The notes: generated by a model from the sequence alone, not told the origin. Numbered from the stretch's first letter, positions 25,217 through 35,264 are shown. The stretch: DNA of 64,000 nucleotides from Gynuella sunshinyii YC6258 (GCF_000940805.1 NZ_CP007142.1:2580593-2644592), one strand, 5' to 3'. Made by a program: numbers and translations.

Positions 25217-27604
25217 TTATATCTGTACTTTTCGAGTCAGTCTGAGAGCATTTAATACTACCAGAAGCGAACTAAAAGACATGCCTACGGCAGCCATCCA
25301 CGGACTGATAAGCCCAGTCATGGCGAGTGGTAATGCAATAAGGTTGTAGATTAGTCCCCAAGCCAGATTCTGGCGGATGATGCGTTGGGTTTTTCGGGCC
25401 AGGATAATGGCCATCGGAATTTTAGCCAACTGGTTGTTCAGCAGCAAAATATCAGCAGTTTGTTTGGTCAGTTCGGTTGCACTGGCCATGGCAATGGATA
25501 CATCTGCACGGCTTAAGGACAAAGTATCATTGAGTCCATCGCCAATCATCAGTACCGGATGCTCAATCGCCTCTATATATTGTACTTTCGTATGTGGACT
25601 TTGCTCTGCAGCAACATGGTCGAGCCGTAAAACATCATTGATTTGCCGGGCTCTTTCAGTTCTGTCCCCCGTGAGCATGTGAGTTGTCAGCAGGGTCTTT
25701 TGCTTGAGAGCCTGCACGGCCATCATAGCATCTGGCCGTAACTGATCAGCGACTTCAATCCATGCAATATCGGTATCAGCAGAGCTGAGCAATAACCAAT
25801 GGCCGTTTCCCGGTCTGGTGATGCCGGGGCGAATCCATTCGGGCTTGCCCAGGCGATATTGATGTGAATCGACAAACCCTTCAATACCTTCAGAGGTGTG
25901 AACAGAGATATTCCTCACCTGTAGTGAACCTATGAACGGTTTGAAGGCGACGGCAACAGGGTGCTCGCTGTGAGCTTCCAGAGCTGCGCAGGTAATCAGT
26001 ATTTGATGTTCGTTCCATTGGTTGCTGAGTGACTTTACTTGGACAACATCAAACTGCCCGTTGGTCAGTGTCCCTGTTTTATCAAATACGACTTCAGAAA
26101 CCCCTGCCAGAGCAGGTAATGCATGTCCTCTTGTTGCGATTATTCCCTCTGTACGTAAATTGGCGCTGGAGGCCGTTAACGCAACAGGCGTGGCAAGGGA
26201 CAGGGCACAAGGGCAGGTGACAACCAGAACAGATAATGCTATCCAGAATGCTCTTTCCGAATCGACGAAATACCAGCCTATTCCAGTGAATATTGAAAGA
26301 GCGAGAATTACCAAAACAAATGTACTGGCTCCCTGATCTGCAATTTCCGCTATACGAGGTTTTTCCGCTTCCATACGGTTTAGCAGGCGAACCATCAGAC
26401 TGATGGATGATGAGCTGGGCGCGTGTGATACCTGGACGCGTATAACTCCTTCGGTATTGGTTGATCCGGCAAGTATGTGATCTCCGGGCTGCTTATGTAC
26501 TGGATCAAATTCGCCTGTGATCATGGATTCATCAATTGCTGCCTGGCCAGAGATGATGGATCCATCGGCAGGTGCTGATTCTCCCGGTAAAATTTCAATG
26601 ATGTCGTTTACGGTCAACTTTTTACTGGGGATTTCCAGTAGTTGATCCTCTTTGACAACATGAGCGGTTGCTGGTACCAGATCGTCGATAGAATTACTGC
26701 TGACGGCAAGATGTTGTCTGGCCCTGAATTCGAGGAAACGTCCCAGCAGCAGAAAAAATGTAAACATGGTAACAGACTCATAATAGGTTTCGCCTGTTTG
26801 AGTGAACGTTGCCCACACGCTTGGAACGAAAGCCAGTATGATGGCAAGCGATACCGGAACATCCATGCCCAGATGCCTGCTTTTCAAGTCTCTCAGGGCA
26901 GCCTGATAAAACGGAAAAGCAGAATAGAAGAACACTGGTAGAGTCAGAATAAGGCTGGTCCAACGAAGCAGGTTCTCAAATTGCCAGTCTATTTGCCCCA
27001 AATAGATCGCGAAAGTATTCATCATGACTTGCATCATTCCGATACCCGCTATGCCTATTCGTACAAGAAAGTCTTTCTGGGTTCTGTCAATGATGCTGAC
27101 TTGTTGGCTGGGTTGATAAGGTTTTCCCCGATACCCCAAATGATGAAGTTCTACAAACACTTGTGAGAGTTTTCGCGCGGTAAGATCGATTTCTATGCGC
27201 AACTGGTGATTGGTCAGGTTCAAATTGGCCTGATGAATGCCCTCAAGTTGTAGTAATCGTTTTTCGATCAGCCAGACACAAGCAGCACAGCTTATTCCTT
27301 CAATGGCAAGGGTAAAAGAGGCATGGGTTGGGTCAGTCCGGTCAACGAAATCATCCTGGATATCAGGATCGTCATAACTTTTGTATTGGCTGGTATGGCG
27401 ACGTCTAAAAGTTTCGGGGTTCTCGCTGGCATTTTCCCGAAACTTGTAAAATTGGTCCAAGCCACAGCCGGCTATGGCCAATGCCGCTGCCATACACCCG
27501 GCACAACAAAAACAACGCTCTTCGTTTAATACGGTCGCGCGAAATTGGTTTGTTGCATTGGGCAGGCCACAGTGAAAACAAACCTCATCTGGTCTATCTG
27601 TCAT
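25217..27604 (-). CDS. ccoI: copper-translocating P-type ATPase CcoI
   Basis: P1B-type ATPase that exports copper for CcoN assembly. 795 residues: N-terminal Cys-rich region (CFHCG, CFCCAGC), a metal-binding domain with GISCAACV (about 95-102), the TGE motif, the transmembrane CPC site VTCPCALSLATPV, the phosphorylation site DKTGTLT, and GDGLNDT. ATG at 27604 is preferred to GTG at 27610, which would overlap ccoH. It follows ccoH in the ccoGHIS order. Confidence 0.96.
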   Translation of the reverse strand: MTDRPDEVCFHCGLPNATNQFRATVLNEERCFCCAGCMAAALAIAGCGLDQFYKFRENASENPETFRRRHTSQYKSYDDPDIQDDFVDRTDPTHASFTLAIEGISCAACVWLIEKRLLQLEGIHQANLNLTNHQLRIEIDLTARKLSQVFVELHHLGYRGKPYQPSQQVSIIDRTQKDFLVRIGIAGIGMMQVMMNTFAIYLGQIDWQFENLLRWTSLILTLPVFFYSAFPFYQAALRDLKSRHLGMDVPVSLAIILAFVPSVWATFTQTGETYYESVTMFTFFLLLGRFLEFRARQHLAVSSNSIDDLVPATAHVVKEDQLLEIPSKKLTVNDIIEILPGESAPADGSIISGQAAIDESMITGEFDPVHKQPGDHILAGSTNTEGVIRVQVSHAPSSSSISLMVRLLNRMEAEKPRIAEIADQGASTFVLVILALSIFTGIGWYFVDSERAFWIALSVLVVTCPCALSLATPVALTASSANLRTEGIIATRGHALPALAGVSEVVFDKTGTLTNGQFDVVQVKSLSNQWNEHQILITCAALEAHSEHPVAVAFKPFIGSLQVRNISVHTSEGIEGFVDSHQYRLGKPEWIRPGITRPGNGHWLLLSSADTDIAWIEVADQLRPDAMMAVQALKQKTLLTTHMLTGDRTERARQINDVLRLDHVAAEQSPHTKVQYIEAIEHPVLMIGDGLNDTLSLSRADVSIAMASATELTKQTADILLLNNQLAKIPMAIILARKTQRIIRQNLAWGLIYNLIALPLAMTGLISPWMAAVGMSFSSLLVVLNALRLTRKVQI

Positions 27605-27609
27605 AAACA

Positions 27610-28125
27610 CTATGACTTCGGTTTGAGGAATACCTGTTCATTTAACGGAAATACTGCTTCGCCGTGCAGGCGCCAGAAGTCATTTAAATGGTTATTCTCG
27701 TCAGCAGGTTGTATCTGCAATAACCTGCGTCCGGAAACTGCCTCAGAGAGGGCTCCTGTGTAGATACCACCGCTATTGGTTAAAACAATATTGACATCTT
27801 TCGACGCCTGAGTTGGAAAAATAATCTGCAGGCTGAGCTGCGCAGGCAGAGTATCAAGGTTGCCCGATAAACTGAGTCTGATGATTTGATTTTCCAGGCT
27901 CATTCGAGCTTGAATATTTCGGCTGGTAGCGTATTCGTCCTGTTGTTCCCTGACTTTAATGGCCAGACCATCTTTATAAAAATTATCAACCACAACTCCA
28001 TCGTTGCTACTGATCGCTAGATAGAGCATCAGGAAGCTGGCACAAATGACCACAATAAGAGGTGCCAGAACTAGCCACAACCAAACCTGCTTATACCATG
28101 GTGCAGAATCACGATTCATTGTCAT
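27610..28125 (-). CDS. ccoH: cbb3 oxidase assembly protein CcoH (FixH)
   Basis: 171 residues with one N-terminal transmembrane helix (about 15-38) and a periplasmic domain. The NFYKDGLAI stretch after the helix is typical of FixH/CcoH. It is thought to act with CcoI in oxidase assembly. ATG at 28125 is chosen, 2 bp after the ccoG stop; a TTG at 28131 and ATG at 28119 are alternatives. Confidence 0.93.
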   Translation of the reverse strand: MTMNRDSAPWYKQVWLWLVLAPLIVVICASFLMLYLAISSNDGVVVDNFYKDGLAIKVREQQDEYATSRNIQARMSLENQIIRLSLSGNLDTLPAQLSLQIIFPTQASKDVNIVLTNSGGIYTGALSEAVSGRRLLQIQPADENNHLNDFWRLHGEAVFPLNEQVFLKPKS

Positions 28126-28127
28126 AC

Positions 28128-29540
28128 TCAATGTTTAAAGTCCGCTGGTCCAAAAAAGCGACTTTCCGTGGTTACTTTAACGTTGTCATCACTTTTATCT
28201 GTCAAAGTAAAGAAAATTGCCTGACTTGGAGTGGTTAATGCTTTAGGCGAAGCGACCAAACGGAGTGGAAGGTCGATGCTTTCACCTGAATCCAGTGAAA
28301 TGGATGCGTTGTTAACAATCTTAAGAGAATCAGGGCCCTTAACGGTCAGAACAAAATTACGCCGCTCTTCAGCCATATTCATAACCTTAACCTGATAGGT
28401 GTTTTCGACCAGTCCGTTGGGAGTCATTCTGTGTAGTGCCCCGCGATCACGAATGATATCCATTGCAAGTGGAATCCGAGTTGCGATGGTGTAACTAAAC
28501 AAGGACATCATCACAATCAGTGCAGCACCATAACCCAAGAGTCTTGGGCGAACAGGGTTGGTCTTTTCTCCTGACAGGTTATGTTCTGTTGTATAACGTA
28601 TCAGCCCTTTTTCATAGCCCATCTTATCCATGACTGAGTCACAGGCATCAATACAGGCGGCACAACTGATACATTCATATTGAAGGCCATCCCGGATATC
28701 GATACCGGTTGGGCAAACCTGAACACACAGGTCGCAATCTATGCAGTCACCAAGACCCAGTTCTTTGGGGTCGACTCCGCGCTTGCGACTACCCCGTGTC
28801 TCACCGCGTTTAGGGTCGTAAGACACGATCAAGGTATCTTTATCAAACATGACGGATTGGAAGCGAGCATATGGACACATATAGATACAAACTTGCTCAC
28901 GCATCCAGCCGGCATTCAAGTAAGTGGCCACTGTAAAAAACAGGGTCCAAAACAGGGACCAGCCGCTGATGGCAAATGTTGCAAGATCCATAGTCAGAGT
29001 ACGGATTGGAGAGAAATATCCGACAAACGTGAAACCGGTCCAGAATGCCACCATGAGCCAGGAGGCATGTTTCGCTGTTTTACGAAGGATCTTTTCTATA
29101 CTAATAGGTTGAGCATCAAGTTTAATACGACGATTACGTTGCCCTTCAGTTTTTTCTTCAAACCACATGAAAATCCATGTCCAGACGCTTTGTGGACAGG
29201 TATAACCACACCAGACCCGACCGGCATAGACGGTTATAAAAAACAAAGAAAAAGCAGCAATAATCAGCAACCACGACAGGAGCATAAAATCCTGTGGCCA
29301 GAAGGTAATACCCAGAATGTAGAATTTGCGTGAAGGCAGGTCAAACCAGATCGCCTGTCGGCCGTCCCAGTTCAGCCATGGAGAGCCAAAGTATAAGGAA
29401 AACAGAAAAATACCACCGAAAAAGCGCAGTGACCGGAACAAACCTTTGACTCGACGGATATATATCTTTTCGTGAGCTTGGTAAAGATCGTACGACTCGC
29501 TTTTCGGAGTGACATCTTGAAGTTTAATTTTTTCCGACAT
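28128..29540 (-). CDS. ccoG: cbb3 oxidase accessory protein CcoG
   Basis: Membrane iron-sulfur protein, reported to reduce copper for cbb3 biogenesis. 470 residues: five or so transmembrane segments in the first 220, RVWCGYTCPQSVW, a MCPYARFQ site, two ferredoxin motifs CIDCDLCVQVCPTGID and CISCAACIDACD (about 255-300), and a C-terminal Ig-like domain (about 365-470). Translated first in the assembly operon; a structured spacer separates it from ccoP. Confidence 0.95.
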   Translation of the reverse strand: MSEKIKLQDVTPKSESYDLYQAHEKIYIRRVKGLFRSLRFFGGIFLFSLYFGSPWLNWDGRQAIWFDLPSRKFYILGITFWPQDFMLLSWLLIIAAFSLFFITVYAGRVWCGYTCPQSVWTWIFMWFEEKTEGQRNRRIKLDAQPISIEKILRKTAKHASWLMVAFWTGFTFVGYFSPIRTLTMDLATFAISGWSLFWTLFFTVATYLNAGWMREQVCIYMCPYARFQSVMFDKDTLIVSYDPKRGETRGSRKRGVDPKELGLGDCIDCDLCVQVCPTGIDIRDGLQYECISCAACIDACDSVMDKMGYEKGLIRYTTEHNLSGEKTNPVRPRLLGYGAALIVMMSLFSYTIATRIPLAMDIIRDRGALHRMTPNGLVENTYQVKVMNMAEERRNFVLTVKGPDSLKIVNNASISLDSGESIDLPLRLVASPKALTTPSQAIFFTLTDKSDDNVKVTTESRFFGPADFKH

Positions 29541-29574
29541 AGAACTGAGCTACCTGAATTTTTAAAGATGCAGT

Positions 29575-29651
29575 GTTTCCACTTTGTTAAATAGACCGTG
29601 AACGAATTGGACCACTTAACAAAGTGGAAACCAGGCGAAGCTGGTTTCCAC
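29575..29651 (-). repeat. competing inverted repeats between ccoP and ccoG
   Basis: GTTTCCACTTTGTTAA (29575-29590) is perfectly complementary to 29616-29631. The same 29624-29634 stretch also pairs perfectly over 11 bp with 29641-29651 across a 6-nt loop. The two hairpins cannot form together. On the minus strand the downstream hairpin is followed by a T-rich stretch (TTTGTT). Confidence 0.7.
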
Positions 29652-29659
29652 AGAACTTT

Positions 29660-30562
29660 TTAGTGGCTTAAGCTGTAGACGTAAGCTGAGACCAGTTGTA
29701 CTTTAGCAGAACCTAAAATACTATTCCAGGCAGGCATGTTACCAGCTCGACCGTTGTTGATGGTGAGCTTGATATTGTTGAGCAGAGATTCACTGTCGTT
29801 GCGATATAACCACACGTTGTCGGTCAGGTCTGGTGCGCCAAGCACCTGATTGCCTTTGCCGTCGACCCCATGACAAGCAACACAGGATGTCATGAACAGA
29901 GCTTTCCCTTGAGTTGCTAACGTTTGATCGTGTTCATTGTCGGACAGGCTCAGAACATAGTTGGCAACAGCGTTCACGCCAGCAGTACCGAGAGCTTGAC
30001 CCCAGGCAGGCATTTGACCACGACGACCAGCTGACACTGTCTTATGAATGGTCTGACTGATACTGTTATCTGTATCATTGTACAACCAGTCATTGTCGGT
30101 AAGGTTCGGGAAGCCATAACCACCGGTGGCTGCACTACCATGACAGAGTGCACAGTTGTTCAGGAATATGCGCTTACCCATTTGCAGAGCTCGAGGCTCA
30201 TTCTGCAGATCTTCGATGCTCATGGCTGCATAACGGTCAAAAATGTCCCCGTATTTTTTGTCATGAACTGCAATTTCCTGCTCCAGCTGCTTGTGTGAAG
30301 TCCAGCCAGAAAAACCGTGCCAGTTCCCAAGCCCAAAGTAAGCATAGTAACCAAGTCCATATACCATGGCTCCCCAGAACATATATAGCCACCAGGCCGG
30401 CAGGGGATTGTTATACTCCTGAATACCATCGTATGAATGGTCTAGAATCTCATCTTCACCAGTCGCGCCGGTGACTTTTCGTGTAGCACTAATCAGCCAG
30501 AAAAGTAAGCCGATTGAGCCGATTGCAATGATCCAGATATACCAGTGCCAGAAACTACTCAT
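29660..30562 (-). CDS. ccoP: cbb3 oxidase subunit III (dihaem cytochrome c) CcoP
   Basis: Membrane-anchored dihaem cytochrome c that feeds electrons to CcoN. 300 residues: transmembrane helices near 5-25 and 55-80, and two haem motifs, CALCH and CVACH, with Met ligands in MPAWGQ and MPAWNS. ATG at 30562 with GGAGAAAC upstream is preferred to the distal ATG. It overlaps ccoQ by 8 bp. Confidence 0.96.
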   Translation of the reverse strand: MSSFWHWYIWIIAIGSIGLLFWLISATRKVTGATGEDEILDHSYDGIQEYNNPLPAWWLYMFWGAMVYGLGYYAYFGLGNWHGFSGWTSHKQLEQEIAVHDKKYGDIFDRYAAMSIEDLQNEPRALQMGKRIFLNNCALCHGSAATGGYGFPNLTDNDWLYNDTDNSISQTIHKTVSAGRRGQMPAWGQALGTAGVNAVANYVLSLSDNEHDQTLATQGKALFMTSCVACHGVDGKGNQVLGAPDLTDNVWLYRNDSESLLNNIKLTINNGRAGNMPAWNSILGSAKVQLVSAYVYSLSH

Positions 30563-30734
30563 TATCTTGTTTCTCCGTATTTTTTTTGGCTGACTCGGGT
30601 TCATCTGCGAATGGCAGATTAGCGGCTTCGTCAAAGCTGGACTTTCGTTTGCTGCTGTACGCCCATACCACCACAGCGATGAAGCCAATCATCGTTGTCA
30701 CCGTAGCCAGTCCTCTTAAATCGTTAATATCCAT
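30555..30734 (-). CDS. ccoQ: cbb3 oxidase subunit CcoQ
   Basis: 59-residue membrane protein MDINDLRGLATVTTMIGFIA with one helix and a charged tail, as in CcoQ/FixQ, which stabilises the oxidase. It lies between ccoO (6 bp gap) and ccoP (8 bp overlap), the canonical place. Confidence 0.94.
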   Translation of the reverse strand: MDINDLRGLATVTTMIGFIAVVVWAYSSKRKSSFDEAANLPFADEPESAKKNTEKQDNE

Positions 30735-30740
30735 AGGACT

Positions 30741-31343
30741 CTACCGTGGAATCGCCGTTCCGAGGCTTTGGAGATAGGCGACCAGAGCATCTACCTCTGT
30801 GACACCTGCAACCGCATTTTTAGCATCTGCAATGTCAGCTTCCGTATAAGGAACCCCCAATATTTTCATAGCCTTCATTTTTGCGGCTGTTTTTTCACCG
30901 TTCAGGGTGTTCTCAAATAACCACGGGAAAGCTGGCATGATAGATTCTGGAACAACATCTCTTGGGTTCCAGAGATGGGCTTTATGCCATTCATCTGAAT
31001 AACGTTCACCGACTCTTTGCAGATCAGGTCCTGTCCGTTTTGATCCCCACAGGAACGGATGGTCATAAACGAATTCACCAGCCTGAGAATAGGGTCCATA
31101 ACGCTCAACTTCTGCACGCAAAGGACGAACCATTTGGGTGTGACAGACGTTGCAGCCTTCGCGAATGTAAATATCGCGACCTTCGAGTTCAACTGCAGTG
31201 TAAGGCTTGAGCCCTGCAACTGGTTGGGTTGTATCTTTGATGAAAAACAAAGGCACAATCTCAATCAGACCGCCGAAGCTGATAGCAATCAGTACAAACA
31301 AGGTCATCAGGCCGAGGTTTTTTTCGACAAATTCATGTTGCAT
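30741..31343 (-). CDS. ccoO: cbb3 oxidase subunit II (monohaem cytochrome c) CcoO
   Basis: 200 residues with an N-terminal membrane anchor (about 10-32) and one haem-binding site CNVCH (about 64-68), then [16 protein letters not shown] and a MPAFPWLF Met ligand, all standard for CcoO. Passes electrons from CcoP to CcoN. It follows ccoN by 11 bp. Confidence 0.97.
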   Translation of the reverse strand: MQHEFVEKNLGLMTLFVLIAISFGGLIEIVPLFFIKDTTQPVAGLKPYTAVELEGRDIYIREGCNVCHTQMVRPLRAEVERYGPYSQAGEFVYDHPFLWGSKRTGPDLQRVGERYSDEWHKAHLWNPRDVVPESIMPAFPWLFENTLNGEKTAAKMKAMKILGVPYTEADIADAKNAVAGVTEVDALVAYLQSLGTAIPR

Positions 31344-31354
31344 ATCACTTCTCC

Positions 31355-32791
31355 TTAGGCTGTCTGAGGAACTGGGTCAGCATCAGACTCTTTGGTCATC
31401 TGCGCAGTTTTCCAGACGTTATAGGCCATTACTAACATGCCCAGAAGGAATATTGCACCACCGATTACACGGACTATATATCCGGGACGGCTGGCTTCAA
31501 CGCTCTGAACAAAGCTGTACATCAACGTTCCGTCTTCATTAACTGCACGCCAGAAGAGGCCTTGCATAATGCCGTTGACCCACATGGCGCAGATGTAAAA
31601 AACAACACCAATAGTAGCTAACCAGAAATGCAGGTTTACAAGGGAAGAACGATACATCTCACGCACACCGAACAGTTTTGGCATCATGTGATAGACAGAG
31701 CCAATGGAAATCATTGCAACCCAACCCAGAGCACCAGAGTGAACGTGACCAATTGTCCAGTCTGTATTGTGGGAAAGTGCGTTGACGGTTTTGATGGACA
31801 TCATCGGACCTTCAAAGGTCGACATGCCATAAAACGACAGAGATACAACCAAAAATCTTAAAATGGGATCGGTTCTCAACTTATGCCAGGCACCTGACAA
31901 GGTCATCATGCCGTTAATCATGCCACCCCAGGATGGGGCCAACAGGATCAAAGACATCACCATGCCAAGACTTTGAGCCCAGTCAGGCAAAGCAGAGTAA
32001 TGCAGGTGGTGACCACCAGCCCACATATAAACACCAATCAAAGCCCAGAAGTGAACAATGGAAAGGCGATAAGAATAAACCGGTCTTTCGGCTTGTTTGG
32101 GAACAAAATAATACATCATGCCCAGGAAACCAGCTGTCAGGAAGAAGCCTACAGCGTTATGGCCATACCACCACTGAACCATAGCATCCATGGTGCCCGC
32201 GTAAGCAGAGTAGGATTTGAACCAACTAACCGGTAACTCTGCATTGTTAACGGTATGCAGTAGCGCAACCGTAATAATAAATGCCAGGTAGAACCAGTTT
32301 CCCACATATATATGGGATGTTTTTCTGGCTCTGAGAGTCATAACAAAAACAGCCAAGTAAGACAGCCACACGATAGTGATCAGGATGTCGATCGGCCATT
32401 CCAGCTCAGCATATTCTTTCGAACTGGTATAACCGAGAGGAAGAGTGATTGCGGCAGACAAAATGACCAGTTGCCAGCCCCAAAAGGTAAACCAAGCCAG
32501 TCCAGGTAGGGCAAGGCGTGTTTGGCAGGTGCGTTGCACCGTGTAATAAGAAGTTGCAAACAGTGCACATCCACCAAATGCAAAAATAACTGCATTCGTG
32601 TGAAGAGGACGTAGTCTCCCAAAATGGAGGTATGGTCCCCAGGTCAGGGCATCAGGCCATATTAATTGCGCAGCAATCAATACACCGACACTCATGCCGA
32701 CAATGCCCCAAACAACGGTCATGATGGAAAACCATTTCACCACGTCCATTTCGTATTGCGGCTGTTCTGTTGCAGAGGTTGTATGACTCAT
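31355..32791 (-). CDS. ccoN: cbb3 oxidase catalytic subunit I CcoN
   Basis: Haem-copper oxidase subunit that reduces oxygen and pumps protons. 478 residues, about 12 transmembrane segments, with haem- and copper-ligand histidines in [33 protein letters not shown] and [11 protein letters not shown]. The operon is ccoNOQP. GGAAG lies 8 bp before the ATG. No FNR box is seen in the 270 bp upstream, but a 14-bp palindrome is. Confidence 0.97.
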   Translation of the reverse strand: MSHTTSATEQPQYEMDVVKWFSIMTVVWGIVGMSVGVLIAAQLIWPDALTWGPYLHFGRLRPLHTNAVIFAFGGCALFATSYYTVQRTCQTRLALPGLAWFTFWGWQLVILSAAITLPLGYTSSKEYAELEWPIDILITIVWLSYLAVFVMTLRARKTSHIYVGNWFYLAFIITVALLHTVNNAELPVSWFKSYSAYAGTMDAMVQWWYGHNAVGFFLTAGFLGMMYYFVPKQAERPVYSYRLSIVHFWALIGVYMWAGGHHLHYSALPDWAQSLGMVMSLILLAPSWGGMINGMMTLSGAWHKLRTDPILRFLVVSLSFYGMSTFEGPMMSIKTVNALSHNTDWTIGHVHSGALGWVAMISIGSVYHMMPKLFGVREMYRSSLVNLHFWLATIGVVFYICAMWVNGIMQGLFWRAVNEDGTLMYSFVQSVEASRPGYIVRVIGGAIFLLGMLVMAYNVWKTAQMTKESDADPVPQTA

Positions 32792-32900
32792 AGATCAGCT
32801 TCCGTCGAGGTTTTTGTTTATTAATATTTTATGAGAAGGGGTTCGAAAACGGGCGAAAGTATGAGTAAAACGTTTTTTTTTTGCAAATGACCTGAAGCAA

Positions 32901-32914
32901 TAAGTGGCCACTTA
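32901..32914. promoter_or_regulatory. 14-bp perfect palindrome upstream of ccoN
   Basis: TAAGTGGCCACTTA is self-complementary over all 14 bases and lies 110 bp upstream of the ccoN start, in an AT-rich spacer. It is a possible operator; no regulator is recognised for it. Confidence 0.35.
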
Positions 32915-32983
32915 AACCATTTTATTTGTGTAAAAATGAAGTTTTTGAATAATGTTGGTCATGAAGTACTCAAAAAAAGGCAA

Positions 32984-33026
32984 AAAAGCTTCTCGGGCAT
33001 GTTGAAAACATGCCCGAGAAGCTTTT
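32984..33026. terminator. strong terminator between the PilZ-like gene and ccoN
   Basis: 20-bp perfect stem (32984-33003 with 33007-33026), loop GAA. On the minus strand it lies 33 bp after the stop of the PilZ-like gene and is followed by TTTTTTGCC. It may also stop plus-strand transcripts (CTTTTAATTTTTC). Confidence 0.85.
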
Positions 33027-33058
33027 AATTTTTCTTTAGAAAAGATCAGAAAAAAGGG

Positions 33059-34534
33059 TTAGCCACTCGCGGCTGCAGGAATGGTTTGCTGGTAAGCACT
33101 GGCGCGACGGATCCTGAAATGATCAACACCACTGTGACGGCTGATAAGCGGGCCGGAGTAAGCGTTAAGTGTGAAGGACTGGTTTGGCAGTTTGACTTTG
33201 ACTATCGAGCCATTCCTATAGACACCAGAGTCGGTCACCAGAGAGTCTTCGGATGCAAAACTGATTAATATTGCTTCGATTTGCTGGCCACCGCTTTTAA
33301 CTGATACGGGCTGAGCTTTTCCATTAATGAACTCAATGCCAAGTATAAACTGGTTGGATTGGCGCTGGACCCATCTGACAATAGCCAAATACCGATATGT
33401 GTTCTCGTTCTCTTTCAGCTCATAATTAATAAGGTCGCCAACGCTGATCTTGGAGGCTTCAGTCAGTGGTAATTGAATACAGGCTCCCTGCAGGCTGTCG
33501 TTGGTGACAGTTCCCTGTTTGGTTGAGCTGCTATTGTATTTGTGCCTCAATTTGCCATGAATGTTGTGTAGTCCAAAAACTACCTCAGCAGTTTTTTGGC
33601 ACGATATGCGCTCTGTTTTTCGGGATGTTGATTTGCTCCATATCGCAAGTGCTTTTTTTAATAGTAGAAAGCAGCTTATCGGATCGTGATCAGAGAGGCC
33701 TTTGACCTGCGCCATGTTCCCTTGTCTGATTGATTTCAGGTCTTTCTTTAGCTGTTCGTAAACCGGCAAAGGGTTGACTGCCAAGATTGAAAATTCGGTT
33801 AATCCTTTGGATTCGACTTGTTGATAACCAAGTATGGATGCATCTCTGGCGAGGTCGATATAGTAATGTTCGGGATTAAGGTTCTGACCAATCTGATGGC
33901 TGAATTCAATGAGTCCCGCATAAGAATTAAGCCATAGGTTAAGATCTTCACTTTCTTGTTGACTGAATTGATATGGCCCGGCGATAGCCAGCAAGACAAG
34001 GCGTTTGTAGGTATTGATTAGTGAGCAGTTGAGCGCTTCATCTATTTGATGGTCGAACCGGTGCAGTTGGGCATGCTCGAACAGGCGGTGAATTTGACCC
34101 CATAAATGATTGGGTGCGGGGGCATACTGCTCATAATACTGCTTTATCTCTTCGCCTATCATATAAATTGCCCGATGATAGAGATTGGCTATGTGGTCTG
34201 TTGGAATAGAACTGTTGTTATTGAGTAGCCATTTACAGGCGTTAGATATCTCGGTAACCAATTGGCTGTAATAATCTGATGTCAGAGAGTTTTTGATCGG
34301 GGTTTTGTTGGAAATGAACAGTTCAATGGTTTTGGCGGACAGTTGCAGTCGAGTATTGCTATCTACCTCGCAACGGTTGAGAGTGTATAACAGTTCTCTA
34401 GGTATGCTACCTTCTACGCATAGCGTGTCAGTGCAGAGTGTGTCCACCAGGTGAATGGACATCCTGTGTTCCTGTTCACCGCTCAGGGGGGTAAACGCCT
34501 GAGGTAAGTTCAAACGTAAATCATTAAAGCTCAT
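33059..34534 (-). CDS. hypothetical protein with C-terminal PilZ-like region
   Basis: 491 residues, soluble, no signal peptide. The first 300 residues look helical and match no family I know. A segment around 345-425 contains NDSLQGACIQLP and, later, VRWVQRQSNQFILGIEFI, which match the (D/N)xSxxG strand and end of PilZ domains; the usual RxxxR c-di-GMP-binding motif is not clear, so ligand binding is doubtful. It stands alone, followed by a strong terminator. Reported as PilZ-like with caution. Confidence 0.6.
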   Translation of the reverse strand: MSFNDLRLNLPQAFTPLSGEQEHRMSIHLVDTLCTDTLCVEGSIPRELLYTLNRCEVDSNTRLQLSAKTIELFISNKTPIKNSLTSDYYSQLVTEISNACKWLLNNNSSIPTDHIANLYHRAIYMIGEEIKQYYEQYAPAPNHLWGQIHRLFEHAQLHRFDHQIDEALNCSLINTYKRLVLLAIAGPYQFSQQESEDLNLWLNSYAGLIEFSHQIGQNLNPEHYYIDLARDASILGYQQVESKGLTEFSILAVNPLPVYEQLKKDLKSIRQGNMAQVKGLSDHDPISCFLLLKKALAIWSKSTSRKTERISCQKTAEVVFGLHNIHGKLRHKYNSSSTKQGTVTNDSLQGACIQLPLTEASKISVGDLINYELKENENTYRYLAIVRWVQRQSNQFILGIEFINGKAQPVSVKSGGQQIEAILISFASEDSLVTDSGVYRNGSIVKVKLPNQSFTLNAYSGPLISRHSGVDHFRIRRASAYQQTIPAAASG

Positions 34535-34655
34535 AAAAACGCCTATTTTTCAGTGTGCGACACATACTGCCTGTGAAATGGTTCACATAATAAATATCAT
34601 AGACGAATTCTTATCGATCAAATATAAAACTGTAAAGAAGTGTACAAATGGTGGG

Positions 34656-35222
34656 TTATCCGGTTACAAAATATCTTTTTTCCCAGGTAACCAATACTTT
34701 GGAGGGGTACCACGTTTTACCGGTGGAGCCATTGTATCGGGCCAGACCTCTTTGAATGTTGCCATCTTCTTTTTGGATGTAGTGGGCCAGAATGGTACAC
34801 CCGTAACGCAGATTGGTACGCATATCAAATAAATTATCTTCTTCGCGGCCAATCTCTTTTTTCCAAAATGGCATTACCTGCATGAGCCCTCGTGCGCCGA
34901 CCCGGGATATGGCGTACCGGTTAAAAAGGCTTTCTATGTGTATTACAGATAATACAAGCTCGGGGGACAGTCCTGCCAAGGTGGCTTCTTCGTGCACAAC
35001 TGTTAAAAAGGTGATGCGCTCTTTAGGATCTTTTATATAAGGGCTGATCCGTGAGGACATGTCGACCAGCCATACCTGGGCAACATAGGGGTCATCAAAA
35101 CTTTTATTAAAATTGGCAGCCTGACGCAGCTCGCTGATAAGCCCGGGGTCAATATCGGTATTTTCACCTACGGTCATCGTAGATAAAGCGAGTAGTGCAA
35201 AAAAAGCGATTAATAACTTCAT
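34656..35222 (-). CDS. lytic transglycosylase (SLT domain), secreted
   Basis: 188 residues with a signal peptide (about 1-19). The SLT domain (about 70-170) has the catalytic-Glu motif VIHIESLFNRYAISRVGARG (key residues E, N, GxxG) and LMQVMP. It cleaves peptidoglycan glycan strands in the periplasm. No Shine-Dalgarno is seen: its start codon follows 9 bp after an HU terminator hairpin. A stop 8 residues after WEKRYF suggests it is complete. Confidence 0.88.
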   Translation of the reverse strand: MKLLIAFFALLALSTMTVGENTDIDPGLISELRQAANFNKSFDDPYVAQVWLVDMSSRISPYIKDPKERITFLTVVHEEATLAGLSPELVLSVIHIESLFNRYAISRVGARGLMQVMPFWKKEIGREEDNLFDMRTNLRYGCTILAHYIQKEDGNIQRGLARYNGSTGKTWYPSKVLVTWEKRYFVTG

Positions 35223-35231
35223 GAATAAAAT

Positions 35232-35251
35232 AAAGCCGGTGCCCCGGCTTT
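35232..35251 (-). terminator. terminator of the HU gene
   Basis: AAAGCCGG / CCGGCTTT (8 bp, loop TGCC) followed on the minus strand by TTTATTTTATT. It is 14 bp after the HU stop and 10 bp before the lytic transglycosylase start. Confidence 0.75.
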
Positions 35252-35264
35252 TTTAACTGGCAGA

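Noticed and set aside
29575..29651. Inverted repeats as mobile-element ends or REP elements
   Set aside because: There is no gene between them, no target duplication, and no second copy in the window.
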